Under the pieces are notes generated by a model, which ran no database searches, was not told the DNA's origin, and saw only the letters and a program-made list of their open reading frames with translations. From contig JAKAAE010000095.1 of the NCBI GenBank assembly GCA_021797225.1, forward strand, positions 1 through 6,293: 6,293 nucleotides of DNA, read 5' to 3'. The stretch's first letter is position 1; each line of letters opens with the position of its first letter. The position numbers and the translations under genes were made by a program. This document shows positions 1 through 5,727 of the stretch, in pieces. The stretch is from Thermoplasmata archaeon. Its GTDB lineage: Archaea; Thermoplasmatota; Thermoplasmata; Thermoplasmatales; Thermoplasmataceae.

Positions 1-16
1 CAATAATTTTAAGCAT
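1..16 (-). CDS. rpoD: Probable start of RNA polymerase subunit D gene (partial)
   Basis: Only the first five codons are in the window (ATG at 16-14, then MLKII). The call rests on context: in archaea the gene after rps13-rps4-rps11 is usually rpoD, the alpha-like assembly subunit of RNA polymerase. The ATG begins 2 bases after the S11 stop. A purine-rich GGGAGGAG stretch lies inside the 3' end of the S11 gene, about 11 bases upstream, and could act as its ribosome binding site. The product itself cannot be verified from five residues. Confidence 0.45.
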
Positions 17-18
17 TT

Positions 19-402
19 TTATACTCTCCTCCCTCTCTTTCCTCCTTTTTTCTTTGTTCCATCATGAGGGATTGGTGTGACCTCTTCTATCCTTAATATT
101 TTAAAGCCGGCTCTTGATAATGCCCTTATGGCAGACTGTGCCCCGGGACCCGGTATTCTAGATCTGCTGCCTCCTGGTGCTCTGACCCTTATTATTAAAT
201 CAGTTATTTCCTTCTCTCTTAATTTTTCTGTTATTATATCAGAGGCTTTCATTGCTGCATATGGGCTTGATTCTTCCCTATCATTTTTAACTACCATGCC
301 GCCTGTTGATTTTGCAATTGTTTCTGATCCTGTCTGATCTGTAACCAGTATTATTGTATTATTCTGTGATGCATAAATATGTGCTATGCCTATTTTATTC
401 AT
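19..402 (-). CDS. rps11: Small-subunit ribosomal protein S11 (uS11)
   Basis: uS11 is a 30S platform protein near the mRNA exit and the 3' end of 16S rRNA. The 127-residue product is full length for archaea. It shows the family core [10 protein letters not shown] (residues 7-16), [16 protein letters not shown] (24-39), ESSPYAAM (44-51), the glycine-rich [19 protein letters not shown] segment (73-91) and the terminal block of basic residues ending GKRGRRV. The open frame extends upstream to 468, but I chose the ATG at 402. Homologues begin just before GIAHIYAS, and a GGTGA ribosome binding site sits 6 bases upstream. The longer frame only adds basic sequence read out of frame through the S4 gene. 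The first 8 bases (ATGAATAA) overlap the end of rps4, so translation is probably coupled. Confidence 0.95.
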   Translation of the reverse strand: MNKIGIAHIYASQNNTIILVTDQTGSETIAKSTGGMVVKNDREESSPYAAMKASDIITEKLREKEITDLIIRVRAPGGSRSRIPGPGAQSAIRALSRAGFKILRIEEVTPIPHDGTKKKGGKRGRRV

Positions 403-988
403 GTTTTTCACCTTTTGGATTATTATCACTGTTTTCCTCTTCTTTATCTTCCTTCGCAATACCGGCAATAATCTGTCTCATCGGATGATCCTCATCAGAG
501 AACGGTGAATTTTCATTATAATAAATCTTCTCCTCATCTTCCTTTTCAACTGATAATCCAGGAACAGTAACTACACGGTCACCAACCTTTATGTGTCCAT
601 GTGTAATCAGCTGTCTTGCCTGTTTCATTGTTGTTGCCATATTTTTCTGATAGACAATAGTCTGTAATCTTCTATCAAGAATATTTTCAATGTTCATGGA
701 TAATATATCATCCAGTGAAGCATTCTCTCCCATTAAATCTAACCTATCTAATTTCCTTGACAGTAAGCCGAACTGTTTCTGTGCCACCGGATCATTATAC
801 CTTATTTTTGCCTGTAATGTTCTTGCCTGAGCTCTGAAGGATGCTAATATGGCTTCAGCCTTCCACAGTTCCCTTTTATTTTTTAATCCGTATTTAATAA
901 CTATCTCTCTCTCATAATCTATTCTATCCTTTTCCCAAGGGTGTCTTGGTGTTGAATAGCTTTTCCTTTGAAATTTTTGATCTCCCAT
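395..988 (-). CDS. rps4: Small-subunit ribosomal protein S4 (uS4)
   Basis: uS4 is a primary 16S rRNA-binding assembly protein of the 30S body. The 197-residue product has the archaeal N-terminal signature ([16 protein letters not shown], residues 8-23, and [13 protein letters not shown], 33-45). The S4 RNA-binding domain covers about 105-160, with LDRRLQT (104-110), [15 protein letters not shown] (124-138) and a downstream VTVPGLSV. The last ~18 residues form a low-complexity, mainly acidic tail ([12 protein letters not shown]). The start is supported by a strong AAGGTGAT ribosome binding site 3 bases before the ATG. It lies 9 bases after rps13 and overlaps rps11 by 8 bases, as expected for one operon. 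Confidence 0.96.
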   Translation of the reverse strand: MGDQKFQRKSYSTPRHPWEKDRIDYEREIVIKYGLKNKRELWKAEAILASFRAQARTLQAKIRYNDPVAQKQFGLLSRKLDRLDLMGENASLDDILSMNIENILDRRLQTIVYQKNMATTMKQARQLITHGHIKVGDRVVTVPGLSVEKEDEEKIYYNENSPFSDEDHPMRQIIAGIAKEDKEEENSDNNPKGEKHE

Positions 989-997
989 TAAATCACC

Positions 998-1477
998 TTA
1001 TTTCTTTCCTTCCTCTCTTTTCCGTATAACTCCCATTGATAACCCGTGCCTGCCATTTGAACGTGTTTTCTGGCCCCTTACCTTATGGCCTGTTTCGTGC
1101 CTGACACCACGGTAAGACCTCATTTTCTTCATTAAATTAATATCATCATTTATCTGCAAATCCAGATCATTGGATAACACATTAAAATTTTTACCTGTTG
1201 CTATATCATTTCTGTGATTCAGTAACCATACAGGCAAATCCTTATATTCCTTATCTTCAACATATCCCCTTATTTCCAATATTTTATCTTCACTTAATTC
1301 CCCTATCTTCTGTTCCGGGTTTAAATCAAATTTTTTTACAAGTATGGAAGCTAACCTGTCACCTACGCCCCTTATATCTGCTAAAGCTAATCTAACAGGT
1401 CTTTCCCCTTTTATATCTTTACTTGCTATACGAACAATATATTGAAAATTTTCATCATTTTTCTTATCTTCTGCCAT
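998..1477 (-). CDS. rps13: Small-subunit ribosomal protein S13 (uS13)
   Basis: uS13 is a 30S head protein that contacts 5S/23S rRNA across the intersubunit bridge and the P-site tRNA. The 159-residue product has the helix-two-turn-helix start IRGVGDRLASILVKKF (35-50). The basic C-terminal tail MRSYRGVRHETGHKVRGQ (119-136) followed by KTRSNGR is typical of archaeal S13. About 10 charged residues precede the conserved FQYIVRIA. The ATG has AGGATGAT 3 bases upstream as ribosome binding site. A good TATA box lies about 45 bases upstream of the ATG. This makes rps13 the first gene of a new transcription unit continuing through rps4 and rps11, even though DUF424 and mcm lie just upstream on the same strand. 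Confidence 0.96.
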   Translation of the reverse strand: MAEDKKNDENFQYIVRIASKDIKGERPVRLALADIRGVGDRLASILVKKFDLNPEQKIGELSEDKILEIRGYVEDKEYKDLPVWLLNHRNDIATGKNFNVLSNDLDLQINDDINLMKKMRSYRGVRHETGHKVRGQKTRSNGRHGLSMGVIRKREEGKK

Positions 1478-1519
1478 TTTATCATCCTATTTAGTGTGAG
1501 TTATTCCTTATTATTTCAG

Positions 1520-1527
1520 TATATATA
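1520..1527 (-). promoter_or_regulatory. TATA box for the rps13-rps4-rps11 operon
   Basis: On the minus strand the sequence reads AAAGGCTATATATACTG between DUF424 and rps13. TATATATA centred near 1523 predicts initiation around 1498, leaving a leader of about 20 bases that holds the rps13 ribosome binding site. The purine-rich AAAGG just upstream could serve as a BRE. Readthrough from mcm-DUF424 is also possible, since I see no convincing T-tract terminator in the gap. Confidence 0.6.
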
Positions 1528-1547
1528 GCCTTTACCATTAAAATGGG

Positions 1548-1850
1548 TTACACGATTTTTGCAAGCTGTGCATGTGGTACACCATTAATCTTTATAATGT
1601 TCTCAGGATCAATATAACTGGCATTTATGGCAGCATTTATAACCCTTTCACCCACCAGGTTCGCTATTGTACAGATTCCCAGTGATGATATAAAAGTTTC
1701 TTCGGATACCTTCATTTCTCCATAAAACTCTGGTTTAACATTTAAATGCAGTTTTCCCTCTCTTAACTCCCTATTTAATAATTCACTATCTGCTGCCGCA
1801 AGCATAACCTCGCCATTTATGTTTATTATTTTCATGTTAATGCTGTTCAT
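1548..1850 (-). CDS. DUF424 family protein, conserved archaeal, function unknown
   Basis: The 100-residue protein matches my memory of the archaeal DUF424 pattern. It has GEVMLAAADSELLNRELREG (13-32), then FYGE (42-45), a helix leading into ANLVGERVINAAI (63-75), and the C-terminal VPHAQLAKI (91-99). The biochemical role of the family is unknown, and the protein is soluble with no signal or membrane segment. The chosen ATG overlaps the mcm stop as ATGA and has GTGAT 4 bases upstream inside the mcm end, so it is almost certainly translated by coupling to mcm. An alternative ATG at 1835 (MKIININ) lacks a ribosome binding site. Its place between mcm and a ribosomal operon ties it to information processing but does not define a function. 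Confidence 0.85.
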   Translation of the reverse strand: MNSINMKIININGEVMLAAADSELLNRELREGKLHLNVKPEFYGEMKVSEETFISSLGICTIANLVGERVINAAINASYIDPENIIKINGVPHAQLAKIV

Positions 1851-3934
1851 TTTATCACATCAATCCTCTTATTTGAGGGTTCATATATCTGTCCCATTGT
1901 TTTTAATTTTGCTATATCCGTTTCTGCTCTATCCTTACTTATGCCACGGGATTTTAAAATTTCAAGTATTTTATCTATTTCAGGAGCCTTTTTATCCTCT
2001 TCCTTTACCTCTTTTATTATGGATAAAACTATTTCAAGTTCATTCCTCTGCTTGCTGCTTATACCAGTGTTCAGTATATCAATATCCACCTTGCCATTCA
2101 TAGATGATACTTCCTTTAAATAGTAATCCACTATACTTTTGGCCATTAATGCATCATTAATGGTTACCATCTGGGATAATCTTGCCCTGGCAGCTGCTTC
2201 TGCTAACCTTATTGTTGATTCCAGCTGTCTTGCTGTAATCGGTATTGAATCCTCACTTGAAGACCTGGTCTTAATATATTCATCCCTCAATATATCAATA
2301 GCTTCATTGCTCAATCTGGGGAATATCTTATTTTTTGCATATGATACATATTTCCTTATTAAATCCTTATCAATTTCTGGTAAAAAGTTCTCCTCATCGG
2401 GAACCTTTATATCAAGGTTATTATTTTCCAGGCTTCTATATATCTCACCAATTCTGTGTGTTGTTAATATATGTCCTGCCAGTCTGCTATCGTTATCCCT
2501 GTTGGGTGTATCAATCAGTTTAAAAATTATATCAAATCTTGATAACAGTGGTGGTGGGAAATCTATCTGCTCTGTTATAGTTTTTAACGGGTCATATCTG
2601 CCGAATTTGGGATTTGCTGCAGCTAATATTGAACATCTTGATTTCAGGGTAGCCATTATACCCGCCTTTGATATTGTTACCGATTGCTGCTCCATTGCCT
2701 CATGCATGGATGCCGTATCACGCTGATCCATCTTATCCAGTTCATCGATAGCCACAAAACCATTATCTGCCAGAACCAGTGCTCCTGCTTCCAGTGTCCA
2801 GCGTCCCTCTCCAAAATCATCTCTTACAGCGGCTGCAGTTAATCCTGCAGCACTTGAACCCTTACCGAAGGCAAATACGCTTCTCGGGGATATCAGTGTC
2901 ATATATCTTAATAGCTGCGATTTAGCTGTTCCAGGATCACCTACCATTAATATATGTATATCTCCCCTTATTCTTGTTCCATCCTTCATTAATTTTCTTA
3001 CACCGCCAAATAATTGTAATACTAAAGCCTTCTTTATTACGTCCAGGCCATATATTGATGGTGCAATTGATTTTGAAAACTTATCTATAATATTTGGATC
3101 CTTTGATAGCTTTATTATATTCTTTTCATCCTCATCATTTATTTTTATATTTTCAAAATCTTTTGTTTCTTTCTTAAAATTATTTGCGCCTAAATAAATA
3201 TTGAATTCTGTTAACATGATATTCCCTATGCGTTTCTGATCTGCCTTTAGAATTCCATATACAGTTACCCTGTCACCGGGATATATTGTACCTGTTATAT
3301 CATCTTCCATTATTACCGATAATCTCTGTGGCTGGGATGTGCCATCTATGCTATCCGGGTCTTCCTGTATTTCTAGTTTCTGTGTATCAACAAACTCTGA
3401 TTCCTCAGGCACAAGTTTCAATTTACTCTTATTATAACCGCAATGGTCACAAACTGCCGGTTCAGACAGTCTCTGATAATCTTCGCCTATGTATGTAAAT
3501 TCACCACACGCAGGACATTTAAATGCCGCTCTTTCAAGCCGTGGCAGTACCTCTGTATTTTTTCTGATTATGCCGCTGATTGAAATATATGTTCCAACGT
3601 TTGAACTTCTGACATTCCTTACATCATACTTTATACCTGTTATATCAGGGACATTTTCCAGTCTGATATTTATACGCTTTATCTTATTATTGTAAAGTCC
3701 TATATTTTCCCTTATGTATTCCTCCCCTATTGTTATATACGTATACGGATCTCTCATTAAACTCTCGGTAAATTCAGAGCTGTAGCTTGATATATCATTA
3801 TATGAGATATACAGGGATTTCTCATCTGGATAATATGACCTTAATTTGTTTATTCTGTCATTATAATCGTATTCATCGAAGAAAGTGTTCCATTTATGCT
3901 TTATTTCATCGGTTTCAATGTCAGGGTTAATCAT
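1847..3934 (-). CDS. mcm: Replicative DNA helicase MCM
   Basis: This is the single archaeal minichromosome maintenance helicase, a hexameric 3'-5' AAA+ motor that unwinds the fork. The 695 residues are the normal length. The N-terminal domain (about 1-270) has a zinc site made by C140, C143, C162 and C165 within an OB fold. The AAA+ core holds Walker A GDPGTAKS (332-339), Walker B FVAIDELDKM (393-402, D397/E398), the pre-sensor hairpin around SKAGIMATLKSR (422-433), sensor 1 N441 in AAANP, the arginine finger R466 in LLSRFD, and the sensor 2 region TARQLE (567-572). A C-terminal winged helix follows from about 625. All key residues are present, so it should be active. The first gene of its unit, it is followed by DUF424 with a 4-base overlap. 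No ribosome binding site precedes the ATG, and the TATA spacing suggests a leaderless message. Confidence 0.98.
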   Translation of the reverse strand: MINPDIETDEIKHKWNTFFDEYDYNDRINKLRSYYPDEKSLYISYNDISSYSSEFTESLMRDPYTYITIGEEYIRENIGLYNNKIKRINIRLENVPDITGIKYDVRNVRSSNVGTYISISGIIRKNTEVLPRLERAAFKCPACGEFTYIGEDYQRLSEPAVCDHCGYNKSKLKLVPEESEFVDTQKLEIQEDPDSIDGTSQPQRLSVIMEDDITGTIYPGDRVTVYGILKADQKRIGNIMLTEFNIYLGANNFKKETKDFENIKINDEDEKNIIKLSKDPNIIDKFSKSIAPSIYGLDVIKKALVLQLFGGVRKLMKDGTRIRGDIHILMVGDPGTAKSQLLRYMTLISPRSVFAFGKGSSAAGLTAAAVRDDFGEGRWTLEAGALVLADNGFVAIDELDKMDQRDTASMHEAMEQQSVTISKAGIMATLKSRCSILAAANPKFGRYDPLKTITEQIDFPPPLLSRFDIIFKLIDTPNRDNDSRLAGHILTTHRIGEIYRSLENNNLDIKVPDEENFLPEIDKDLIRKYVSYAKNKIFPRLSNEAIDILRDEYIKTRSSSEDSIPITARQLESTIRLAEAAARARLSQMVTINDALMAKSIVDYYLKEVSSMNGKVDIDILNTGISSKQRNELEIVLSIIKEVKEEDKKAPEIDKILEILKSRGISKDRAETDIAKLKTMGQIYEPSNKRIDVIK

Positions 3935-3937
3935 TAT

Positions 3938-4030
3938 AATAATTATTATTAATAACTATTTAATAATTATCAATAATGAAAAATATGATGCAGGTAATGC
4001 GGATAATTAGTAAAATCCGTAATAATTATT
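3938..4030. repeat. Repeated AT palindromes in the mcm divergent promoter region
   Basis: The self-complementary decamer AATAATTATT occurs at 3938-3947 and 4021-4030. A nine-base match is at 3962-3970. A separate small inverted pair, CGGAT (4000-4004) and ATCCG (4015-4019), lies between them. The copies flank both candidate promoters and could be operator sites, but short AT palindromes also arise easily by chance in this composition. Confidence 0.3.
3956..3966 (-). promoter_or_regulatory. Candidate TATA box for mcm
   Basis: On the minus strand TTATTAAATAG lies about 27 bases upstream of the mcm ATG, which would place initiation at or just before the start codon. That fits a leaderless transcript and the absence of a ribosome binding site. 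The whole gap is very AT-rich, so other TATA-like registers are possible. Confidence 0.4.
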
Positions 4031-4039
4031 TCACCGATC

Positions 4040-4050
4040 ATAAAATTTTA
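4040..4050 (+). promoter_or_regulatory. Candidate TATA box for the plus-strand hypothetical gene
   Basis: ATAAAATTTTA centred near 4045 would start transcription around 4070, leaving a leader of about 20-37 bases, depending on which start codon is used. It is the best TATA-like element at a suitable distance, but the region is AT-rich. Confidence 0.35.
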
Positions 4051-4106
4051 ACAATGCGAACCGGGAATTCCACAAATCCAAGTGAAAATCTATGGGTGAA
4101 ATAAAG

Positions 4107-4736
4107 ATGGTGGAATTATATAATCAATATGACTTTAAGAATGAAATCTATTTGATATCATCAAATAATAATGAATACAGCGGAACATCAGGCACAAACA
4201 CGGATCAATACATACAGATCACAAACACCCCGGACGTCTATGAACATATATATTGCATGACAATATTATTCAATATATATGGATATCTTAAGAATATAGA
4301 TGAAAACTCATTTAATGCAGAACAATTAAAAAAATTCAAACACATAAAGAGAGAAGTAGAATCATTTATTGGTAATTTTGTAGTCCCGGAATTTTCTATT
4401 GCTAATTATAATTTAGATGTAAAGAAGTTATTTCATTATTTCAGTAAAATAAAAAATATAACTCGTAACAAATTTGGGAAATCTTTTAAGTATTATATAA
4501 TTCTATATGCTGTTATACATTTATATGAAAACTATAAAATCATTGATATAGAACCGGAATTAGATACCAGACACCGTGTTGTTTATATTAATATATACCT
4601 CGGTAACTGCAACATGAAACGCTGGAAGAAAGCAAACAGGTTACTATCATATACTGCAAAGGACTTGGTTGAAACATTTGGTGATTTTATATTTGATATT
4701 TTATCTTTTATAATAACGGACTGTATAGAGGAATAA
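4107..4736 (+). CDS. Hypothetical protein, divergent from mcm
   Basis: I do not recognise a family. The product is 209 residues, or 214 if the upstream ATG at 4092 is used. I prefer 4107 because GGTGA at 4095-4099 sits 7 bases before it; the ATG at 4092 has only AGTGA. In the 214-residue numbering, the first 45 residues are polar and Asn/Ser/Thr/Tyr-rich. The rest is mostly helical, with a lysine-rich stretch (EQLKKFKHIKREVE, 77-90), an aromatic segment KYYIILYAVIHLYENYK (133-149) and a hydrophobic C-terminal helix (FGDFIFDILSFIITD, 196-210). No signal peptide, metal site, Walker motif or clear helix-turn-helix is visible. Codon use is AT-rich like the chromosome. It has its own promoter and no functional neighbour. 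A virus- or plasmid-derived gene or a lineage-specific gene are both possible. Confidence 0.75.
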   Translation: MVELYNQYDFKNEIYLISSNNNEYSGTSGTNTDQYIQITNTPDVYEHIYCMTILFNIYGYLKNIDENSFNAEQLKKFKHIKREVESFIGNFVVPEFSIANYNLDVKKLFHYFSKIKNITRNKFGKSFKYYIILYAVIHLYENYKIIDIEPELDTRHRVVYINIYLGNCNMKRWKKANRLLSYTAKDLVETFGDFIFDILSFIITDCIEE

Positions 4737-4739
4737 TCA

Positions 4740-4811
4740 ATGCCATTTGAAGAAGTATTAAAGGATCCTGAATTGCTAAGGAAATTTAGGGAGGAAATAA
4801 ATAAGGGTTAA
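4740..4811 (+). CDS. Possible 23-residue micro-ORF after the hypothetical gene
   Basis: An ATG 3 bases after the preceding stop opens a 23-codon frame beginning MPFEEVLKDPELLRKFREE. GAGG lies about 8 bases upstream, inside the last codons of the preceding gene, giving a plausible coupled start. The peptide is highly charged and would form an amphipathic helix. It ends within the palindrome at 4803-4816. It may be a real small protein, the remnant of a longer gene, or chance. No family is recognised. Confidence 0.35.
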   Translation: MPFEEVLKDPELLRKFREEINKG

Positions 4812-4816
4812 CCCTT
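4803..4816. terminator. 14-base palindrome between convergent genes, possible terminator
   Basis: AAGGGTTAACCCTT is a perfect palindrome. It could form a 5-bp GC-containing stem with a TTAA loop. It overlaps the stop of the plus-strand micro-ORF and the stop of the minus-strand membrane protein gene, a natural place for a bidirectional terminator. Neither side has a clean T-tract, only AT-rich sequence (TTATTTATAAAATTTT on the plus side), so termination activity is inferred. Confidence 0.35.
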
Positions 4817-5106
4817 TATTTATAAAATTTTAGCTTGCTAAGAAGAGTAAAAGGCTGCTCTAGGGCAATGCCTAACGCTATCATTGATGCGACAAATAAT
4901 ATAATTGAATAAAATGCATTCATTAAAGCCATGATAATGGCAATGCTAAAAGGGATAAAAACTACAATTGCCCATTTTCTATAGGCATCAAGTGTAGCAG
5001 GTAACATTTCAGCCTTGTCAAAAACCGGCATAACTACGCCGACGGCAACAAAATAAATTGGTAGTATAACAGATGCAGATTCTGCCAGTGCTGTATAGTC
5101 AATCAT
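4816..5106 (-). CDS. Small integral membrane protein, function unknown
   Basis: The 96-residue product has three likely membrane segments: about 12-29 (SVILPIYFVAVGVVMPVF), 45-64 (from WAIVVFIPFS) and 66-82 (YSIILFVASMIALGIAL). A charged loop (DKAEMLPATLDAYRK) joins the first two and a short basic tail (KLKFYK) follows the third. No family is recognised. No clear ribosome binding site precedes the ATG. The start lies 18 bases after the stop of the frame-shifted repeat segment (5125-5190) and in that same frame, separated from it by two TAG codons. It was probably co-transcribed with the repeat gene upstream, possibly once as a single polypeptide. It ends at the 4803-4816 palindrome. Confidence 0.65.
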   Translation of the reverse strand: MIDYTALAESASVILPIYFVAVGVVMPVFDKAEMLPATLDAYRKWAIVVFIPFSIAIIMALMNAFYSIILFVASMIALGIALEQPFTLLSKLKFYK

Positions 5107-5124
5107 GCAATTCTAAGATTTTAT

Positions 5125-5190
5125 CTATATCTTTTTTATATTATCATCTATTTTCAATTGGTTTACCTTTTTTGTAATATCAGGATCACT
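5125..5190 (-). pseudogene. Frame-shifted continuation of the tandem-unit protein
   Basis: In the -1 frame relative to the 74-residue reading, this stretch encodes SDPDITKKVNQLKID, then DNIKKI and a TAG. It matches NDPDITKKVSRLRID in the upstream unit at 12 of 15 residues. One extra A in the A7 tract would fuse it to the preceding reading frame. It is either the separated end of a broken gene or a segment reached by ribosomal or transcriptional slippage. Confidence 0.6.
5148..5189 (-). repeat. Direct repeat copy 1 of the DPDITKKV unit
   Basis: These 42 bases align without gaps to 5261-5302, offset by 113 bases, with 9 mismatches that are all transitions. Beyond the A7 tract, the ATAATAAAA anchors (5208-5216 and 5322-5330) are offset by 114 bases. 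The missing base therefore falls between 5190 and 5207. Confidence 0.8.
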
Positions 5191-5387
5191 TTTTTTAGGT
5201 AGTTTTCTTTTATTATAGACGCTGCAAGTAATTCATACACAGCATCTTTTACAGTATAGTCTATTCTCAATCGACTTACTTTCTTTGTAATGTCAGGGTC
5301 ATTTCCATCTAAATGCCTTGTTTTTATTATACCGTTCGCCAACTCATAATCTGGGCTAAAAGCTTTCTTTATTATTGAAAATGCCAT
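5163..5387 (-). CDS. Short tandem-unit protein, possibly frameshifted, function unknown
   Basis: As read, 74 residues beginning MAFSIIKKAF. Unit one runs from IIK (20-22) through DPDITKKVSRLRID (30-43). A second unit starts at IIK (58-60), 38 residues later, but runs into KVILILQKR and stops. One base back in frame, the expected continuation SDPDITKKVNQLKID is present to a TAG at 5125-5127. The break coincides with an A7 tract (5196-5190 on this strand), so the full product is probably about 87 residues. The N-terminal SIIK may be a third degenerate unit. The repeats are hydrophilic and helical, with no motif I recognise. A TATA-like element 24 bases before the ATG and no ribosome binding site suggest a leaderless message. 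The membrane protein gene follows on the same strand. Confidence 0.6.
   Translation of the reverse strand: MAFSIIKKAFSPDYELANGIIKTRHLDGNDPDITKKVSRLRIDYTVKDAVYELLAASIIKENYLKKVILILQKR
5261..5302 (-). repeat. Direct repeat copy 2 of the DPDITKKV unit
   Basis: This is the in-frame partner of 5148-5189. It encodes the segment from DPDITKKV to LRID of the 74-residue reading. Most codon differences from copy 1 are synonymous (GAT/GAC three times, AAA/AAG twice), and the others are N/S, Q/R and K/R. Confidence 0.8.
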
Positions 5388-5407
5388 AAAAATATATCAT
5401 TATTTAA

Positions 5408-5415
5408 AATATAAA
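5408..5415 (-). promoter_or_regulatory. Candidate TATA box for the tandem-unit gene
   Basis: TTTATATT on the minus strand is centred about 24 bases upstream of the ATG at 5387. That places initiation at the start codon, as in leaderless archaeal messages. The surroundings are AT-rich, so the match is only moderately specific. Confidence 0.4.
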
Positions 5416-5600
5416 CACTTGTATTTTTTGAAGGTCCCGAGTTATTGGAGAAAGCCGGGAATAAAATAACTCAGGCATTATATGATGGTAAAAATCAGGG
5501 GTTAAATAAATTATTTCAGAAACTACCTGAGTATGGAAATACCAATAATATAAACAGGGCAACCAAAACCGGGAAACTACATATATATCATGTTTTATAA
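5415..5600 (+). pseudogene. 5'-truncated gene remnant of unknown family
   Basis: A 61-codon frame opens directly after a TAA at 5412-5414 and ends at TAA 5598-5600. It has no ATG or GTG and only an internal TTG at 5445. The translation has the composition of a real soluble protein: FFEGPELLEKAGNKITQALY, then DGKNQGLNKLFQKLPEYGN, a Thr/Lys-rich stretch and the end LHIYHVL. The opposite strand is also open here, but that reading (rich in Trp, Tyr, His and Phe) looks like a shadow. I take it as the C-terminal end of a gene whose front is lost, possibly cut when the divergent repeat gene arrived. The family is not recognised. It ends about 25 bases before the tRNA promoter. Confidence 0.45.
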
Positions 5601-5624
5601 GCGTCATGGCAAATGCAAAAACAA

Positions 5625-5634
5625 TTTATATAAA
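5625..5634 (+). promoter_or_regulatory. TATA box for tRNA-Thr
   Basis: TTTATATAAA is centred about 24 bases upstream of the tRNA 5' end, with AAAACAA before it as a possible BRE. This is the expected distance for initiation at or just before the mature 5' end, and suggests that the tRNA gene is expressed. Confidence 0.65.
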
Positions 5635-5653
5635 CTCACAATTAACCCTTAAT

Positions 5654-5727
5654 GCCGTCGTAGCTCAGCCTGGTAGAGCGCGTGCTTGGTAAGCACGAGG
5701 TCGCGGGACCGAATCCCGTCGGCGGCT
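5654..5727 (+). tRNA. tRNA-Thr (anticodon GGT)
   Basis: A complete cloverleaf folds by eye. The 7-bp acceptor is GCCGTCG/CGGCGGC with one T-G pair. The D stem is GCTC/GAGC with GG at 18-19. The anticodon stem is CGTGC/GCACG with loop TTGGTAA, giving anticodon GGT, which reads ACC and ACT threonine codons. The variable loop is AGGTC, and the T stem GCGGG/CCCGT has one G-T pair. The G1-C72 and C2-G71 pairs and T73 agree with threonine identity. There is no intron and CCA is not encoded, as is common in archaea. The oddity is the T-loop, ACCGAAT instead of TTCGAAT, with A at 54 and C at 55. The intact stems and TATA box argue for a functional gene. Confidence 0.93.

Noticed and set aside
77..337. 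86-residue plus-strand ORF
   Set aside because: It is the antisense shadow of the S11 gene, which is certain.
403..468. In-frame upstream extension of S11 by 22 residues
   Set aside because: It overlaps the S4 coding end, does not resemble S11, and the ATG at 402 has a better ribosome binding site and matches the family start.
2139..2726. 195-residue plus-strand ORF
   Set aside because: It lies wholly inside mcm on the opposite strand. The hydrophobic Ser/Leu/Ile-rich translation is typical of an antisense shadow.
4740..5453. Shared PELL(R/E)K in the micro-ORF and the truncated fragment at 5415-5600, suggesting common origin
   Set aside because: The match is six residues in helical, charged sequence with no further alignment, so chance is sufficient.
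5404..5607. 67-residue minus-strand ORF rich in Trp, Tyr, His and Phe
   Set aside because: Its composition looks like an antisense reading. The plus-strand frame over the same bases reads like a protein, and the ORF has no ribosome binding site or family resemblance.
4808..5650. TTAACCCTT at 4808-4816 and again at 5642-5650, as possible target-site duplications flanking the accessory block
   Set aside because: A 9-base match is expected many times by chance in a window this size, and no terminal inverted repeats or transposase accompany it.
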